Origin: Streptomyces sp. Je 1-332
GTDB lineage: Bacteria > Actinomycetota > Actinomycetes > Streptomycetales > Streptomycetaceae
DNA length: 64,000 bases
Assembly: GCF_040730185.1 (NCBI RefSeq)
Contig: NZ_CP160402.1
Coordinates: 7,564,001-7,628,000 of the forward strand
Direction: 5' to 3'
Part shown: positions 16,240 to 24,318 of the stretch, piece after piece
How the letters are laid out: every line of letters starts with the position of its first letter
Numbering within the stretch: position 1 is the stretch's first letter
Notes under the pieces: model-generated
The model's database searches: none
What the model was told of the DNA's origin: nothing
Seen by the model: only the letters and a program-made list of their open reading frames with translations
Made by a program: the position numbers and the translations under genes

Positions 16240-16500
16240 CCCCAAGCCGCACCCGCGCCTCCCCGGCGCCCGCACCCCAAGCGGCACCCGCGCCTCTCCG
16301 GCGCCCGCACCCCAAGCGGCACCCGCGCCTCTCCGGCGCCCGCGCGTCACGCCGCGCCCGCGCCTCTCCGGCGCCCGCGCTTCATGCCGCGTCTGCGCCT
16401 CTCCGGCGCCCGCGCTTCATGCCGCGTCTGCGCCTCTCCGGCGCCCGCGCTTCAAGCGGCGTCTGCACCTCTCCGGCGTGCGCGCCCTAAGCCGCGTCCA
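16240..16500. repeat. 35-bp tandem repeat, about 7 copies
   Basis: The landmark GCGCCTCTCCGGCGCCCG recurs with starts at 16255, 16290, 16325, 16360, 16395, 16430 and (degenerate) 16465, an exact 35-bp period. Decayed copies run on to about 16700. A period that is not a multiple of three argues against coding. The repeat fills most of the 510-bp gap between the PPOX gene and the convergent TPR gene; nothing else was seen there. Confidence 0.9.
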
Positions 16501-16716
16501 GCCTCACGCAGACGCCCGCACCTGACCCCTCGCCCGCGCTTCACGCCGCGTCCGCGCCTCTCCCGCGTCGGCGCCTGACCCCGCGCCAGCGCGTCACACA
16601 GACGCCCACGCGTCACGCCGCGCCCGCGCCTCTCCGCCGCCCGTACCTCCCCCCGCGCCCGCGCCCCACCCCGCCCGCACTTCACCCCGCCCGCACCTCA
16701 TTCCGACGCCCGCGCC

Positions 16717-17745
16717 CTACGCCGCGCTCAGTTCCCCGGTCAGCTCGGCACGGAAGTCGGATGCCGCCTCCCGTGCCTGCCGCAGGCCTATGCGTGCGAA
16801 GTCGGCTTCGAGCTCGGTGAGTTCGGCCAGCGTCTGCGTGCGGTCGTGGCCGAGCCTGGCCCGCGACTTGACCAGGCCGAGCCGGGACAGTGCCATGCCG
16901 CGTGGCTCCCGCATGGCGTCGAACTCCGCCAGGGCGATGGCGTACATCTCGCGCGCCGCCTCGTAACTCCCGTGCCGGAAAAGGACGTTGCCGCGCATCT
17001 TGTGGTTGTAGGCGAGCGCGCTCGCCAGATCCATGGCGCGGCAGACGACCTCCGCCTCCGAGAGCAGCGCGAGCGCCTTCTCCGTGTCGCCCCGCAGCGA
17101 GAGGACGTCGGCGACCCCACGCAGGGACCAGGCGCGCCCCCGTGCGTCCTGGGCGTCCGTCGCGATCCGCACACACTCCTCGAACAGCTCCAGCGCCTCG
17201 GTGTAGTCACCGGTGTTCCGCCGCATCTGGGCGATGCCGGACATCGCCCACACCATGTGCCGCGCCTCGCCGTGCGCCCGGCCCTGTTCCAGGAGCTGCT
17301 CGTGCAGGGTGGCCACCGCGGCGTAGTCACCCTGGATGCGGCCCGTCTCGGCGAGTCCGGCGAGTGCGTAGCCATGCGCGAGCCGCTCGCCGCTGTCGGC
17401 GGCAAGCGCGACTCCCCAGGCCAACAGTCTGCGGGCGAGCCGTAGTTGGCCGCACTGGCGGGCGAGCGTGCCGCCGCTCCACAGCGCCCAGGCCATGGCG
17501 CCCGCGTCCCCCGCGACGCGTGCGCTGCGGTAGCTCTGCCGCCAGGCGCGACCCGCGTCGTCGACCTGGCCGAGCCGCCGGTTCGCCTCGGCGAGCGCGA
17601 GGGCGGCGCGCGCCCTCTCCAGTGCGGTGTCCGCCCGCGTGAGGGCGCGGTCCGCCTCTGTCAGCACCTCCTCGTAAGAGGAGTTCACCCCCAGTGCCGC
17701 GCCCAACTCGCCCTGGTACTCGGGCGCGAATGCCTTGCTGTGCAT
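16717..17745 (-). CDS. TPR-repeat protein
   Basis: A 342-residue all-helical protein of tandem TPR-like repeats, with clear units such as GDYTEALELFEECVRIATDAQD and GSYEAAREMYAIALAEFDAM. There is no DNA-binding, signal or membrane segment. It is probably a protein-interaction scaffold; the layout resembles the TPR half of SARP or XRE-TPR regulators but without the DNA-binding part. It runs towards the 35-bp repeat tract. Function unknown. Confidence 0.8.
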   Translation of the reverse strand: MHSKAFAPEYQGELGAALGVNSSYEEVLTEADRALTRADTALERARAALALAEANRRLGQVDDAGRAWRQSYRSARVAGDAGAMAWALWSGGTLARQCGQLRLARRLLAWGVALAADSGERLAHGYALAGLAETGRIQGDYAAVATLHEQLLEQGRAHGEARHMVWAMSGIAQMRRNTGDYTEALELFEECVRIATDAQDARGRAWSLRGVADVLSLRGDTEKALALLSEAEVVCRAMDLASALAYNHKMRGNVLFRHGSYEAAREMYAIALAEFDAMREPRGMALSRLGLVKSRARLGHDRTQTLAELTELEADFARIGLRQAREAASDFRAELTGELSAA

Positions 17746-17935
17746 AGATCCATGACCTCTCGATCAACTCCGTACGCCGGTCTCCGTACGTTGATCAAGA
17801 AGCTACGAGCGGGGCGGGGTGCCGCGAATCCCTCCGCGTATGGGTCATTCCGTACGACTCCAGGGCTACGGGCGAGGCCATGGTCATCATCGGGATGTAC
17901 GGGGAGGGAGGGGCCGCCGCGAAAAAGCCGGGCCG

Positions 17936-19042
17936 TCAGCTGCCGTCCGCCGCGGGCGCGGAGCCCTCAGGCGCGGAGCCCTCAGGCGCGGAGCCCCCGG
18001 GCGCCGAGCCCCCCGCGGGAGCAGTCGCCGCCTGCAGCGCCGTGATGCACGCGGCGATCGACTGCTGCAGCTCCTCCAGCCGCCGCAGCATGTCGTCCTC
18101 GTAGACGTCCTCGACCTCGGCGTCGTCGAAGGTCAGCTCCTCGAAGACCTTCGTCGCCTTCTGCAGGCTGCTGTAGAACTTCGCCCGCCGTTCCTGCACC
18201 CGCAGTTGCGGGTCGCTCTGGACGGTCTGGGCGACCAGGTCCTTCACGGTGTCGTACGCCTCGCGGGCCCACTCGCCGGAGTCCTCGCCGTCGTCGAGCT
18301 CGTCGATGAGGGACAGATGCCGCTCGGCCTCCTCCTTCAGCTCGGCGGGCGCGTCGATCAGCTGGCCCGCCGGCGTCTTGACCTGCCCCTTGTCGACGAT
18401 CTGGCGTACGTAGTCGACGCGGTCACCCGCCTTCGACTCGGCGGCGACCGCCTTCTTGAGGTCGTCGGCCTGCACGATGTCGCGGACGAGCTCGGTGCGC
18501 AGCGCCGGGTCCTCGTCGAGCCGGTCCATCAGCGCGCGCCGCGCCGCTTCGGCGGTCCCGGGGTCGGCGAGGATCGCGGCCCGCAGCGCGGTGGGGTTCT
18601 CCGCGACCTCCAGGGCCTTGGTGGGGCGGATCCCCTCGGCCTCGGCGGCCTCCGTGATCGCGGTGCCGCGCTGGGACAGGGCGCTGGAGCGCGCCGAGTA
18701 GTACGTCAACCAGACGTCGGAGTCGGGAAGTTCGATGTCCTCGCCGGGCGTGAGTGCTTCGAAGTGGGGTACGAGGCCGTCGTCAGCGGCCTTGTCCCAG
18801 GCCTTGTAGTAGCGCATGACGCGCTCGGCCGAGCAGCCGGCGAGATCGCTGAACTCCTTCGCCGAGATCTTGGGCGTCTCGTCGGCGCCCTGTCCGCCGG
18901 GGCGCACACTGCGCGCCACCTTCAGGGCGAAGGCCCAGCCGCCCGTCCGCGCATAGGCACCGAACTCGCGGGCGTCCCGGGCCACCGGCTCGGGCACCTC
19001 CGGCGACGGGGCGGCTTCAGACGGCGCGGTGGCGAGAGTCAC
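17936..19042 (-). CDS. Conserved hypothetical protein with HTH-like N-terminal region
   Basis: A 368-residue soluble, acidic protein I cannot place. Residues about 45-80 (ISAKEFSDLAGCSAERVMRYYKAWDKAADDG) look like a small HTH or ParB/KorB-like DNA-recognition helix pair. The middle is helical with likely coiled coil. The C terminus is a low-complexity tail of GSAPEGSAP repeats encoded by a 15-bp DNA repeat (17950-18015). GTG at 19042 has AGGAG seven bases upstream; the in-frame TTG at 19069 has none. It stands alone and is divergent from the MMPL gene. Confidence 0.7.
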   Translation of the reverse strand: MTLATAPSEAAPSPEVPEPVARDAREFGAYARTGGWAFALKVARSVRPGGQGADETPKISAKEFSDLAGCSAERVMRYYKAWDKAADDGLVPHFEALTPGEDIELPDSDVWLTYYSARSSALSQRGTAITEAAEAEGIRPTKALEVAENPTALRAAILADPGTAEAARRALMDRLDEDPALRTELVRDIVQADDLKKAVAAESKAGDRVDYVRQIVDKGQVKTPAGQLIDAPAELKEEAERHLSLIDELDDGEDSGEWAREAYDTVKDLVAQTVQSDPQLRVQERRAKFYSSLQKATKVFEELTFDDAEVEDVYEDDMLRRLEELQQSIAACITALQAATAPAGGSAPGGSAPEGSAPEGSAPAADGS

Positions 19043-19410
19043 GAAGGTTCTCCTGGATGGTGATGACAAGTATCTGAGAGCTGACTCGACACCTTATCTC
19101 TCCTATTGGGGTGTTATAAGGGCGAGTTGTTCCGCGGTGAGCGGATGCCCCACGGTACGGAAGCGAAGCCTCCGGCGATCCGGCGCTCGGTGTGGGTCCT
19201 ACACATCCTGATCACATCTCCTCCCCGAGGATGACTGAGCGTGTGCGGCACTACAGCGTCCGTGGGCGCAGAGTCCGGCTCTCAGTCTGACTTTTGGGCC
19301 GACGCGTGCCGGGACTATGGAAAGGAACCTGCAGACCGCCCTGACGTGCGCTGATCGTGCTCCCGGGGGGTCCTACTCCGCCTGCCGAAACCGACGGGAG
19401 CCCCTTCGCC
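19043..19410. other. Intergenic region between unknown gene and MMPL gene
   Basis: This is a 368-bp divergent promoter region. A 6-bp inverted repeat CCTTAT (19092-19097) / ATAAGG (19116-19121) lies in an AT-richer stretch about 50 bp upstream of the minus-strand gene. A 19-codon Arg-rich frame at 19231-19290 follows a CGAGG, but nothing else supports it as a gene. No RNA gene was recognised. Confidence 0.5.
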
Positions 19411-21639
19411 GTGGCTACGTTCCTGTACAAACTGGGCCGCCTCGCCTTCAGGCGACGCCGCTATGTAGCACTGATGTGGGTGGTGCTGCTCGCCGGTGTC
19501 GGCTTCTCCGCCTCCGCCGCGCCCGCTCCGCCCGAGGACTCCTTCTCCATGCCGGGGACGGAGTCGCAGAAGGCCTTCGACCTCCTCGACGAGAAGTTCC
19601 CCGCGGCCAGCGCCGAGGGCGCCACCGCGCGTGTCGTCATCCGCGCCCCCGAGGGCGAGAAGCTGACCCAGTCCGGCCCCAAGAACGACGTCGAGAAACT
19701 CGTCAAGACCCTGGGCGAGGGCCCGCAGGTCGCCGAGGTCGCCGACCCGTTCAAGGCGAAGGCCGTCAGCAAGGACGCCACCACCGCGTACGCGTCCGTC
19801 ACGTACAAGGTCGCCGCCCCCGAGCTGACCGACAAGTCGCGTGACGCGCTCACCAAGGCCACCGACGACTCCCGCAAGACGGGCCTCACCGTCGAGACGG
19901 GCGGTGACGCCGTCATGGCCGAGCAGGAGATGGGCGGCACCGCCGAACTCATCGGCATCGCGGTCTCCGCGGTCGTCCTGCTCATCACCTTCGGCTCGAT
20001 GATCGCCGCGGGCATGCCGCTCCTCACCGCCATCATCGGCGTGGGCATCGGCGTCTCGGGCATCGCGGCCCTCGGCAGCGTCTTCGACCTCTCCGCCATG
20101 ACCGGGACGCTCGCGATGATGATCGGCCTCGCCGTCGGCATCGACTACGCGCTCTTCATCGTCTCCCGCTACCGGGCGGAGATCGCCGAGGGCCGCGAGC
20201 CGGAGGAGGCCGCGGGCCGTGCCACCGGGACCGCCGGTTCCGCCGTGGTGTTCGCCGGACTCACCGTCATCGTCGCGCTCTCGGGCCTCGCCATCGTCAA
20301 CATCCCGATCCTCACGAAGATGGGCCTGACCGCGGCCGGCACGGTCGCGATAGCCGTCCTCATCGCACTCACCATGATCCCCGCGCTGCTCGGCTTCGCG
20401 GGCAAGAAGGTGCTGCGCCGCAAGGACCGCAAGAAGCCCGTGAGCGAACTGCAGGACCCGAACGCCAAGCCGAAGCTCGGCACGCGCTGGGCCCGCTTCG
20501 TGCTGCGCCGCCCGATCCCGGTGCTCCTGCTCGCCGTGGTGGGCCTCGGTGTGGTCGCCGTACCGGCCACCAGCCTGGAGCTCGGCCTCCCCGACGAGGG
20601 CACGTCGGCACCGGACACCACACAGCGCAAGGCCTACGACATGCTGTCAGAGTCCTTCGGCGCCGGCTTCAACGGCCCGCTGATGGTCACCGTCGACACC
20701 GACAAGGACAAGGGCGCGGCCGCAGCGGCCGGCACCGTCGGCAAGGAGATCGCCAAGATCGACGGCGTCGCCGCCGTCACGCCGGCGAACGGCAACAAGT
20801 CCGACGACACCGCGATCTTCAACGTCGTACCGAAGACCGGCCCGAGCGACCACAAGACCGAGGGCGTCGTCAAGGAGATCCGCTCCACGGTCGACGGGCT
20901 CGGGGACAAGACGAACTCCGAGGTCCTGGTCACCGGCGCGACCGCCATGACCATCGACTTCTCGCAGACCCTGGACGACGCGCTCCTTCCCTACCTGGGA
21001 CTCGTCGTCGGCCTGGCCTTCCTGCTCCTGATGCTGGTCTTCCGCTCGGTCCTCGTACCGCTCAAGGCGGCGCTCGGCTTCCTCCTGTCGGTGGCCGCCG
21101 CGCTCGGCGCCGTCGTCGCGGTCTTCCAGTGGGGCTGGCTCGCGGACATCGTCGGAGTGGACCAGCCTGGCCCGATCATGAGCATGATGCCGATCTTCAT
21201 GATCGGCGTGGTCTTCGGTCTCGCGATGGACTACGAGGTCTTCCTCGTGACCCGCATGCGTGAGGCGTACGTCCACGGAGCGCGCCCCGGTGAGGCCGTC
21301 GTCACCGGCTTCACGCACGGCGGGCGGGTCGTCGCCGCCGCGGCGGTCATCATGATCAGCGTCTTCTCCGGCTTCATCATGGAGAACGACGACATGATCA
21401 AGATGATGGGCTTCGGCCTGGCCGTCGCTGTCCTCTTCGACGCCTTCGTCGTCCGCATGGCGATCGTCCCGGCCGTCCTCGCCCTCCTGGGCAACAAGGC
21501 CTGGTGGCTGCCGAAGTGGCTCGACCGCGCGCTGCCGAACGTCGACGTGGAGGGCGAGAAGCTGCACAAGCAGCTCGGCGACTTCCCCACGGCGCGCCAG
21601 GACGACCAGGACCGGGAGCTCGAGTCCGTACGCGGCTGA
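19411..21639 (+). CDS. MMPL-family RND transporter
   Basis: A 742-residue MMPL protein with two halves, each of one helix, a large extracytoplasmic domain and five helices. Signature regions include GLAVGIDYALFIVSRYR in the first half and FGLAMDYEVFLVTRMRE in the second, whose Asp-Tyr pairs belong to the proton relay. MMPL proteins export lipids, drugs or secondary metabolites. I chose GTG at 19411 (GGGAG ten bases upstream), which gives the usual ATFLYKLGRLAFRRRR start; an in-frame GTG at 19357 would add 18 residues. A strong terminator follows. Confidence 0.92.
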   Translation: MATFLYKLGRLAFRRRRYVALMWVVLLAGVGFSASAAPAPPEDSFSMPGTESQKAFDLLDEKFPAASAEGATARVVIRAPEGEKLTQSGPKNDVEKLVKTLGEGPQVAEVADPFKAKAVSKDATTAYASVTYKVAAPELTDKSRDALTKATDDSRKTGLTVETGGDAVMAEQEMGGTAELIGIAVSAVVLLITFGSMIAAGMPLLTAIIGVGIGVSGIAALGSVFDLSAMTGTLAMMIGLAVGIDYALFIVSRYRAEIAEGREPEEAAGRATGTAGSAVVFAGLTVIVALSGLAIVNIPILTKMGLTAAGTVAIAVLIALTMIPALLGFAGKKVLRRKDRKKPVSELQDPNAKPKLGTRWARFVLRRPIPVLLLAVVGLGVVAVPATSLELGLPDEGTSAPDTTQRKAYDMLSESFGAGFNGPLMVTVDTDKDKGAAAAAGTVGKEIAKIDGVAAVTPANGNKSDDTAIFNVVPKTGPSDHKTEGVVKEIRSTVDGLGDKTNSEVLVTGATAMTIDFSQTLDDALLPYLGLVVGLAFLLLMLVFRSVLVPLKAALGFLLSVAAALGAVVAVFQWGWLADIVGVDQPGPIMSMMPIFMIGVVFGLAMDYEVFLVTRMREAYVHGARPGEAVVTGFTHGGRVVAAAAVIMISVFSGFIMENDDMIKMMGFGLAVAVLFDAFVVRMAIVPAVLALLGNKAWWLPKWLDRALPNVDVEGEKLHKQLGDFPTARQDDQDRELESVRG

Positions 21640-21675
21640 GCAGCTGAGTAACTGACGCTCCGCGAGGAGCACGCA

Positions 21676-21711
21676 GTCAGCCCGGTGACCGATCACGGTC
21701 ACCGGGCTGAC
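21676..21711. terminator. Bidirectional terminator hairpin
   Basis: A perfect 16-bp stem (left arm starting GTCAGCCCGG, right arm ending CCGGGCTGAC) with an ATCA loop lies between the converging MMPL and DUF3048 genes. There is no U-tract, as is common in Streptomyces. Confidence 0.85.
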
Positions 21712-21744
21712 GCCTGTCCGAAGCGGCCGGTCGGGCCGGCCTGG

Positions 21745-22725
21745 TCAGCGGTCCGCGTAGACCATCCAGACCTGCCCGGGAGCGAACGGCATCCGCTGTC
21801 CGTTGGAGAGCGTGAAGGACGTGCCGCTCTCGGGGCTCGCCCGCTTCCAGCGGGTCTCGTAGGCCTTGCCGCCCCGCAGGACGGTCGCCCTGCCGCTGCC
21901 CACCGTCTTGATGTAGGGGGTCGCGGCGCCGTTGACGTCCTTGAAGCGCGACGGGGGCATGTCCACGTGCTGGATGACGATCGTCTTCGCGCCCAGCCGC
22001 GCCCCCGACGTGCTGCGGGCCGGCGCCCCGTCGAACGACGCGAGCCAGCGGCCCTCCCGCGCCGACCAGTTGAAGGTGTGGCTCGCCGAGGAGTAGCGGA
22101 CCGTCCGCGCCGATGTGGGGGCGCCGCCGGCCGGAGCAGGGCCGAAGCGGAAGCCGATGTCGGTGGGGCGGTCGGCCTTCGGGGCCGAGCGCAGCAGGGA
22201 CTCGGGGCGCACGAACAGGTTGTGCGGGGCGGTGCGGCCGGCGTCGCGGAAGTAGGCACCGGGCACGCTGCCGAACGGGCGGGCGTACAGCGGAGAATCC
22301 CTGAGCGTCTTGTTGAGCGCGCTGCGCACCCCCGAATAGGCGAGGGCCGGGCGGCCGAACTGCCGCAGCAGCTCGATGTCGGACTCCCTGGCGCTGCGCA
22401 CCGGGCCGACGGCCTGCGGCAGACGGCTCGAGTACACACCCATCAGGCGGCTCATGCCGCCCTCGACCTTCTCCACGTAGACGATGTCCGCCTGGGCGAG
22501 ACCGGTGTGCGGCCGGGCCGCGCGCGCGTTGTCGAACTTCACCGCGAGGACCGGTCCCTGAGCCGCCGTCTGCCCGGTGAAGGGCGACCGTTCGGGCGGC
22601 GGGGCCCCGGTGTCCCCCCGCGTGCTCTCGTACGCGGCGCCCATGGTGAGCGCGCCCACGGCGAGCGTGGCGAGGAGTCTGGTGCCGATGCGGGCGCGGC
22701 GGCGGGCCCCGGCCGTTGCAGTCAT
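21745..22725 (-). CDS. DUF3048-domain exported protein (YerB-like)
   Basis: A 326-residue protein with a basic N terminus, one hydrophobic signal or anchor segment (residues about 15-33) and a DUF3048 domain, recognised by VLAVKFDNARAARPHTGLAQADIVYVEKVEGGMSRLMGVY and VGPVRSARESDI. The family is found in Gram-positive bacteria as cell-surface proteins of unknown biochemical role. The ATG has GGAG eight bases upstream; the open frame before it is not used. Here there is no lipobox Cys. Confidence 0.85.
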   Translation of the reverse strand: MTATAGARRRARIGTRLLATLAVGALTMGAAYESTRGDTGAPPPERSPFTGQTAAQGPVLAVKFDNARAARPHTGLAQADIVYVEKVEGGMSRLMGVYSSRLPQAVGPVRSARESDIELLRQFGRPALAYSGVRSALNKTLRDSPLYARPFGSVPGAYFRDAGRTAPHNLFVRPESLLRSAPKADRPTDIGFRFGPAPAGGAPTSARTVRYSSASHTFNWSAREGRWLASFDGAPARSTSGARLGAKTIVIQHVDMPPSRFKDVNGAATPYIKTVGSGRATVLRGGKAYETRWKRASPESGTSFTLSNGQRMPFAPGQVWMVYADR

Positions 22726-22906
22726 CGCGGTTCTCCGTTCGCCCCCGGACGCGCGGTTCCGGGAGCAGTTCGTTCCTGGCAGTGGCAGCCGCAGTCCTTC
22801 CTCCGGGGCGGGGGCGGTGAACCCCGTTAGGGCCATCCAGCCGCCAGGACTCACCGCAGCGGCGTACGCGCCGGGCCCTCCCGCGGGCCCGGCGCGGTCC
22901 GCGCCG

Positions 22907-24052
22907 TCAGGCGGTGTGCAGGGTCAGGCCGTAGCGCCCGAGGATCTCGTTGATGGGCTGGTGCCAGGTCTCGCCGCCGCCGCTGCAGTTGCCCCAGCCG
23001 CCGGATGTGACGCCCTGCGCCTGGTCGCCGCTGATGAACGAGCCGCCGGAGTCGCCCGGTTCGGCGCAGACGCTCGTCTTGGTCATCTGGTGGACGGCGC
23101 CCTGGCTGTAGTTGACGGTCTCGTTCTTGGCGAGGACGGTCCCGCAGTGCCAGTGCGTGGTGGAGCCGGAGCGGCAGATCGACGCTCCCACGGGCGCCTC
23201 CGCCGAGCCGCGGACGAGCTGGTCGGAGACGGTGCCCCAGCCGAGCACCACCGGCACGGTCCACCAGCCGTTGCCGACGCTGACGTACGCGTAGTCGTCG
23301 CCGGGGAACGAAGAGCCCTGGAAGTTGCCGATGGTCGAGTTGTCCCAGCCGCGCACCGCGGCTCCCGTCTGCCCGCAGTGGCCCGCGGTGACGAACCCTC
23401 CGTGCACCGAGAAGCCGATGGAGCAGCGGACGTTGCCGGTGTAGTAGGGATCGCCGCCTACGGTGCCGGCGGCGAAGGTGCTCGGCGCCTTGGCGACGGT
23501 CTCGACCTGGACGGGGCCGGCCTTCCGGGCGCGGTCGACGAACCGTCGGACATCGTTGTCGTCCTTCTGAGCAGCGACGACGTTCACCACGATGTTGTTG
23601 CTGCGCGGCGCCACGTGCCAGCTGCTCACGCCCTTGGGCGCGGTCAGGGAGTCGATGCGTGCCTTGGCGGCGTCGAGTTCCTTCACGCTGTGGCTGACGA
23701 CGCGGACGGTGGCGCCGGTCTCGCGCAGGGCGTCGGCCTTGCGCGCACTGGTGGTGGCGACGGTCAGCTTCTCGGTTCCCGCGTCGTACCAGGAGCCGGC
23801 GTACGTGGCTCCGGCCGCCTTCCGCGCCGCGCGGTCGACGCGGGTCGCGGTCTTCTCGGCGGCGAGGCGTTCGCGGGCCTGGCCGGCGGTGAGCCCGAGG
23901 TCGTCCTGGAGGGCGGTGAGCATGCCCGCGGACGCCGGGGGAGCGGCGGGCGCGGGGGCGGCCCCGGCGGTGGAGGTGAGCGATGCGCTCGCCCACGTGC
24001 CCACCAGGAGCAAGGAGGAGAAGGCGATGCGGACTCCGGTTCTGCGTCTCAC
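22907..24052 (-). CDS. Secreted S1 serine protease (streptogrisin/alpha-lytic type) with pro-region
   Basis: A 381-residue preproprotease. A signal peptide (residues 1 to about 32, ending AGAAPA) is followed by an alpha-lytic-type pro-domain of about 160 residues (KEKTATRVDR and VNNIVVNVVA-like segments) that aids folding. The mature chymotrypsin-like domain has His in TAGHC, Asp in GDDYAYV and Ser in GDSGGS. Cysteine spacing fits the disulfides of streptogrisins. It is secreted for extracellular protein degradation. A 14-bp perfect palindrome about 50 bp upstream suggests LacI-type control. Confidence 0.93.
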   Translation of the reverse strand: MRRRTGVRIAFSSLLLVGTWASASLTSTAGAAPAPAAPPASAGMLTALQDDLGLTAGQARERLAAEKTATRVDRAARKAAGATYAGSWYDAGTEKLTVATTSARKADALRETGATVRVVSHSVKELDAAKARIDSLTAPKGVSSWHVAPRSNNIVVNVVAAQKDDNDVRRFVDRARKAGPVQVETVAKAPSTFAAGTVGGDPYYTGNVRCSIGFSVHGGFVTAGHCGQTGAAVRGWDNSTIGNFQGSSFPGDDYAYVSVGNGWWTVPVVLGWGTVSDQLVRGSAEAPVGASICRSGSTTHWHCGTVLAKNETVNYSQGAVHQMTKTSVCAEPGDSGGSFISGDQAQGVTSGGWGNCSGGGETWHQPINEILGRYGLTLHTA

Positions 24053-24101
24053 GGCAGTGCCCTTTCTGTCGTTCCATCGGGGTGGGGAGGAACAGGGGTG
24101 A

Positions 24102-24115
24102 TGAGAGCGCTCTCA
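24102..24115. promoter_or_regulatory. LacI-type operator upstream of the secreted protease
   Basis: TGAGAGCGCTCTCA is a perfect 14-bp palindrome with the central CG step typical of LacI/GalR-family operators in actinomycetes (CebR-type TGGGAGCGCTCCCA). It lies 50-63 bp upstream of the protease ATG. Confidence 0.7.
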
Positions 24116-24318
24116 CGATGAGTTCAGGCGGAGCATAGGAGCGGCCTGAGGTCATGTCCATACCAACTGGGCGTCCTGGGGCGGCAATTGCCCACCGACC
24201 TGCCGACCGCGGTGGGACGGTGACGGCGCGGCATCTGCGGGAGTGCGCCGGCGGCCGAGGCCGGCCGGGCCGTACAAGCCGATCGTGCTCGGGCGGCGTG
24301 TCCGCGTAGGGTGCCTGA

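Noticed and set aside
16240..16500. CRISPR array
   Set aside because: The units are contiguous with no unique spacers, and no cas genes are present.
19231..19290. 19-codon Arg-rich leader-like ORF upstream of the MMPL gene
   Set aside because: Only a partial ribosome site supports it; no attenuator-like stem is visible between it and the MMPL start.
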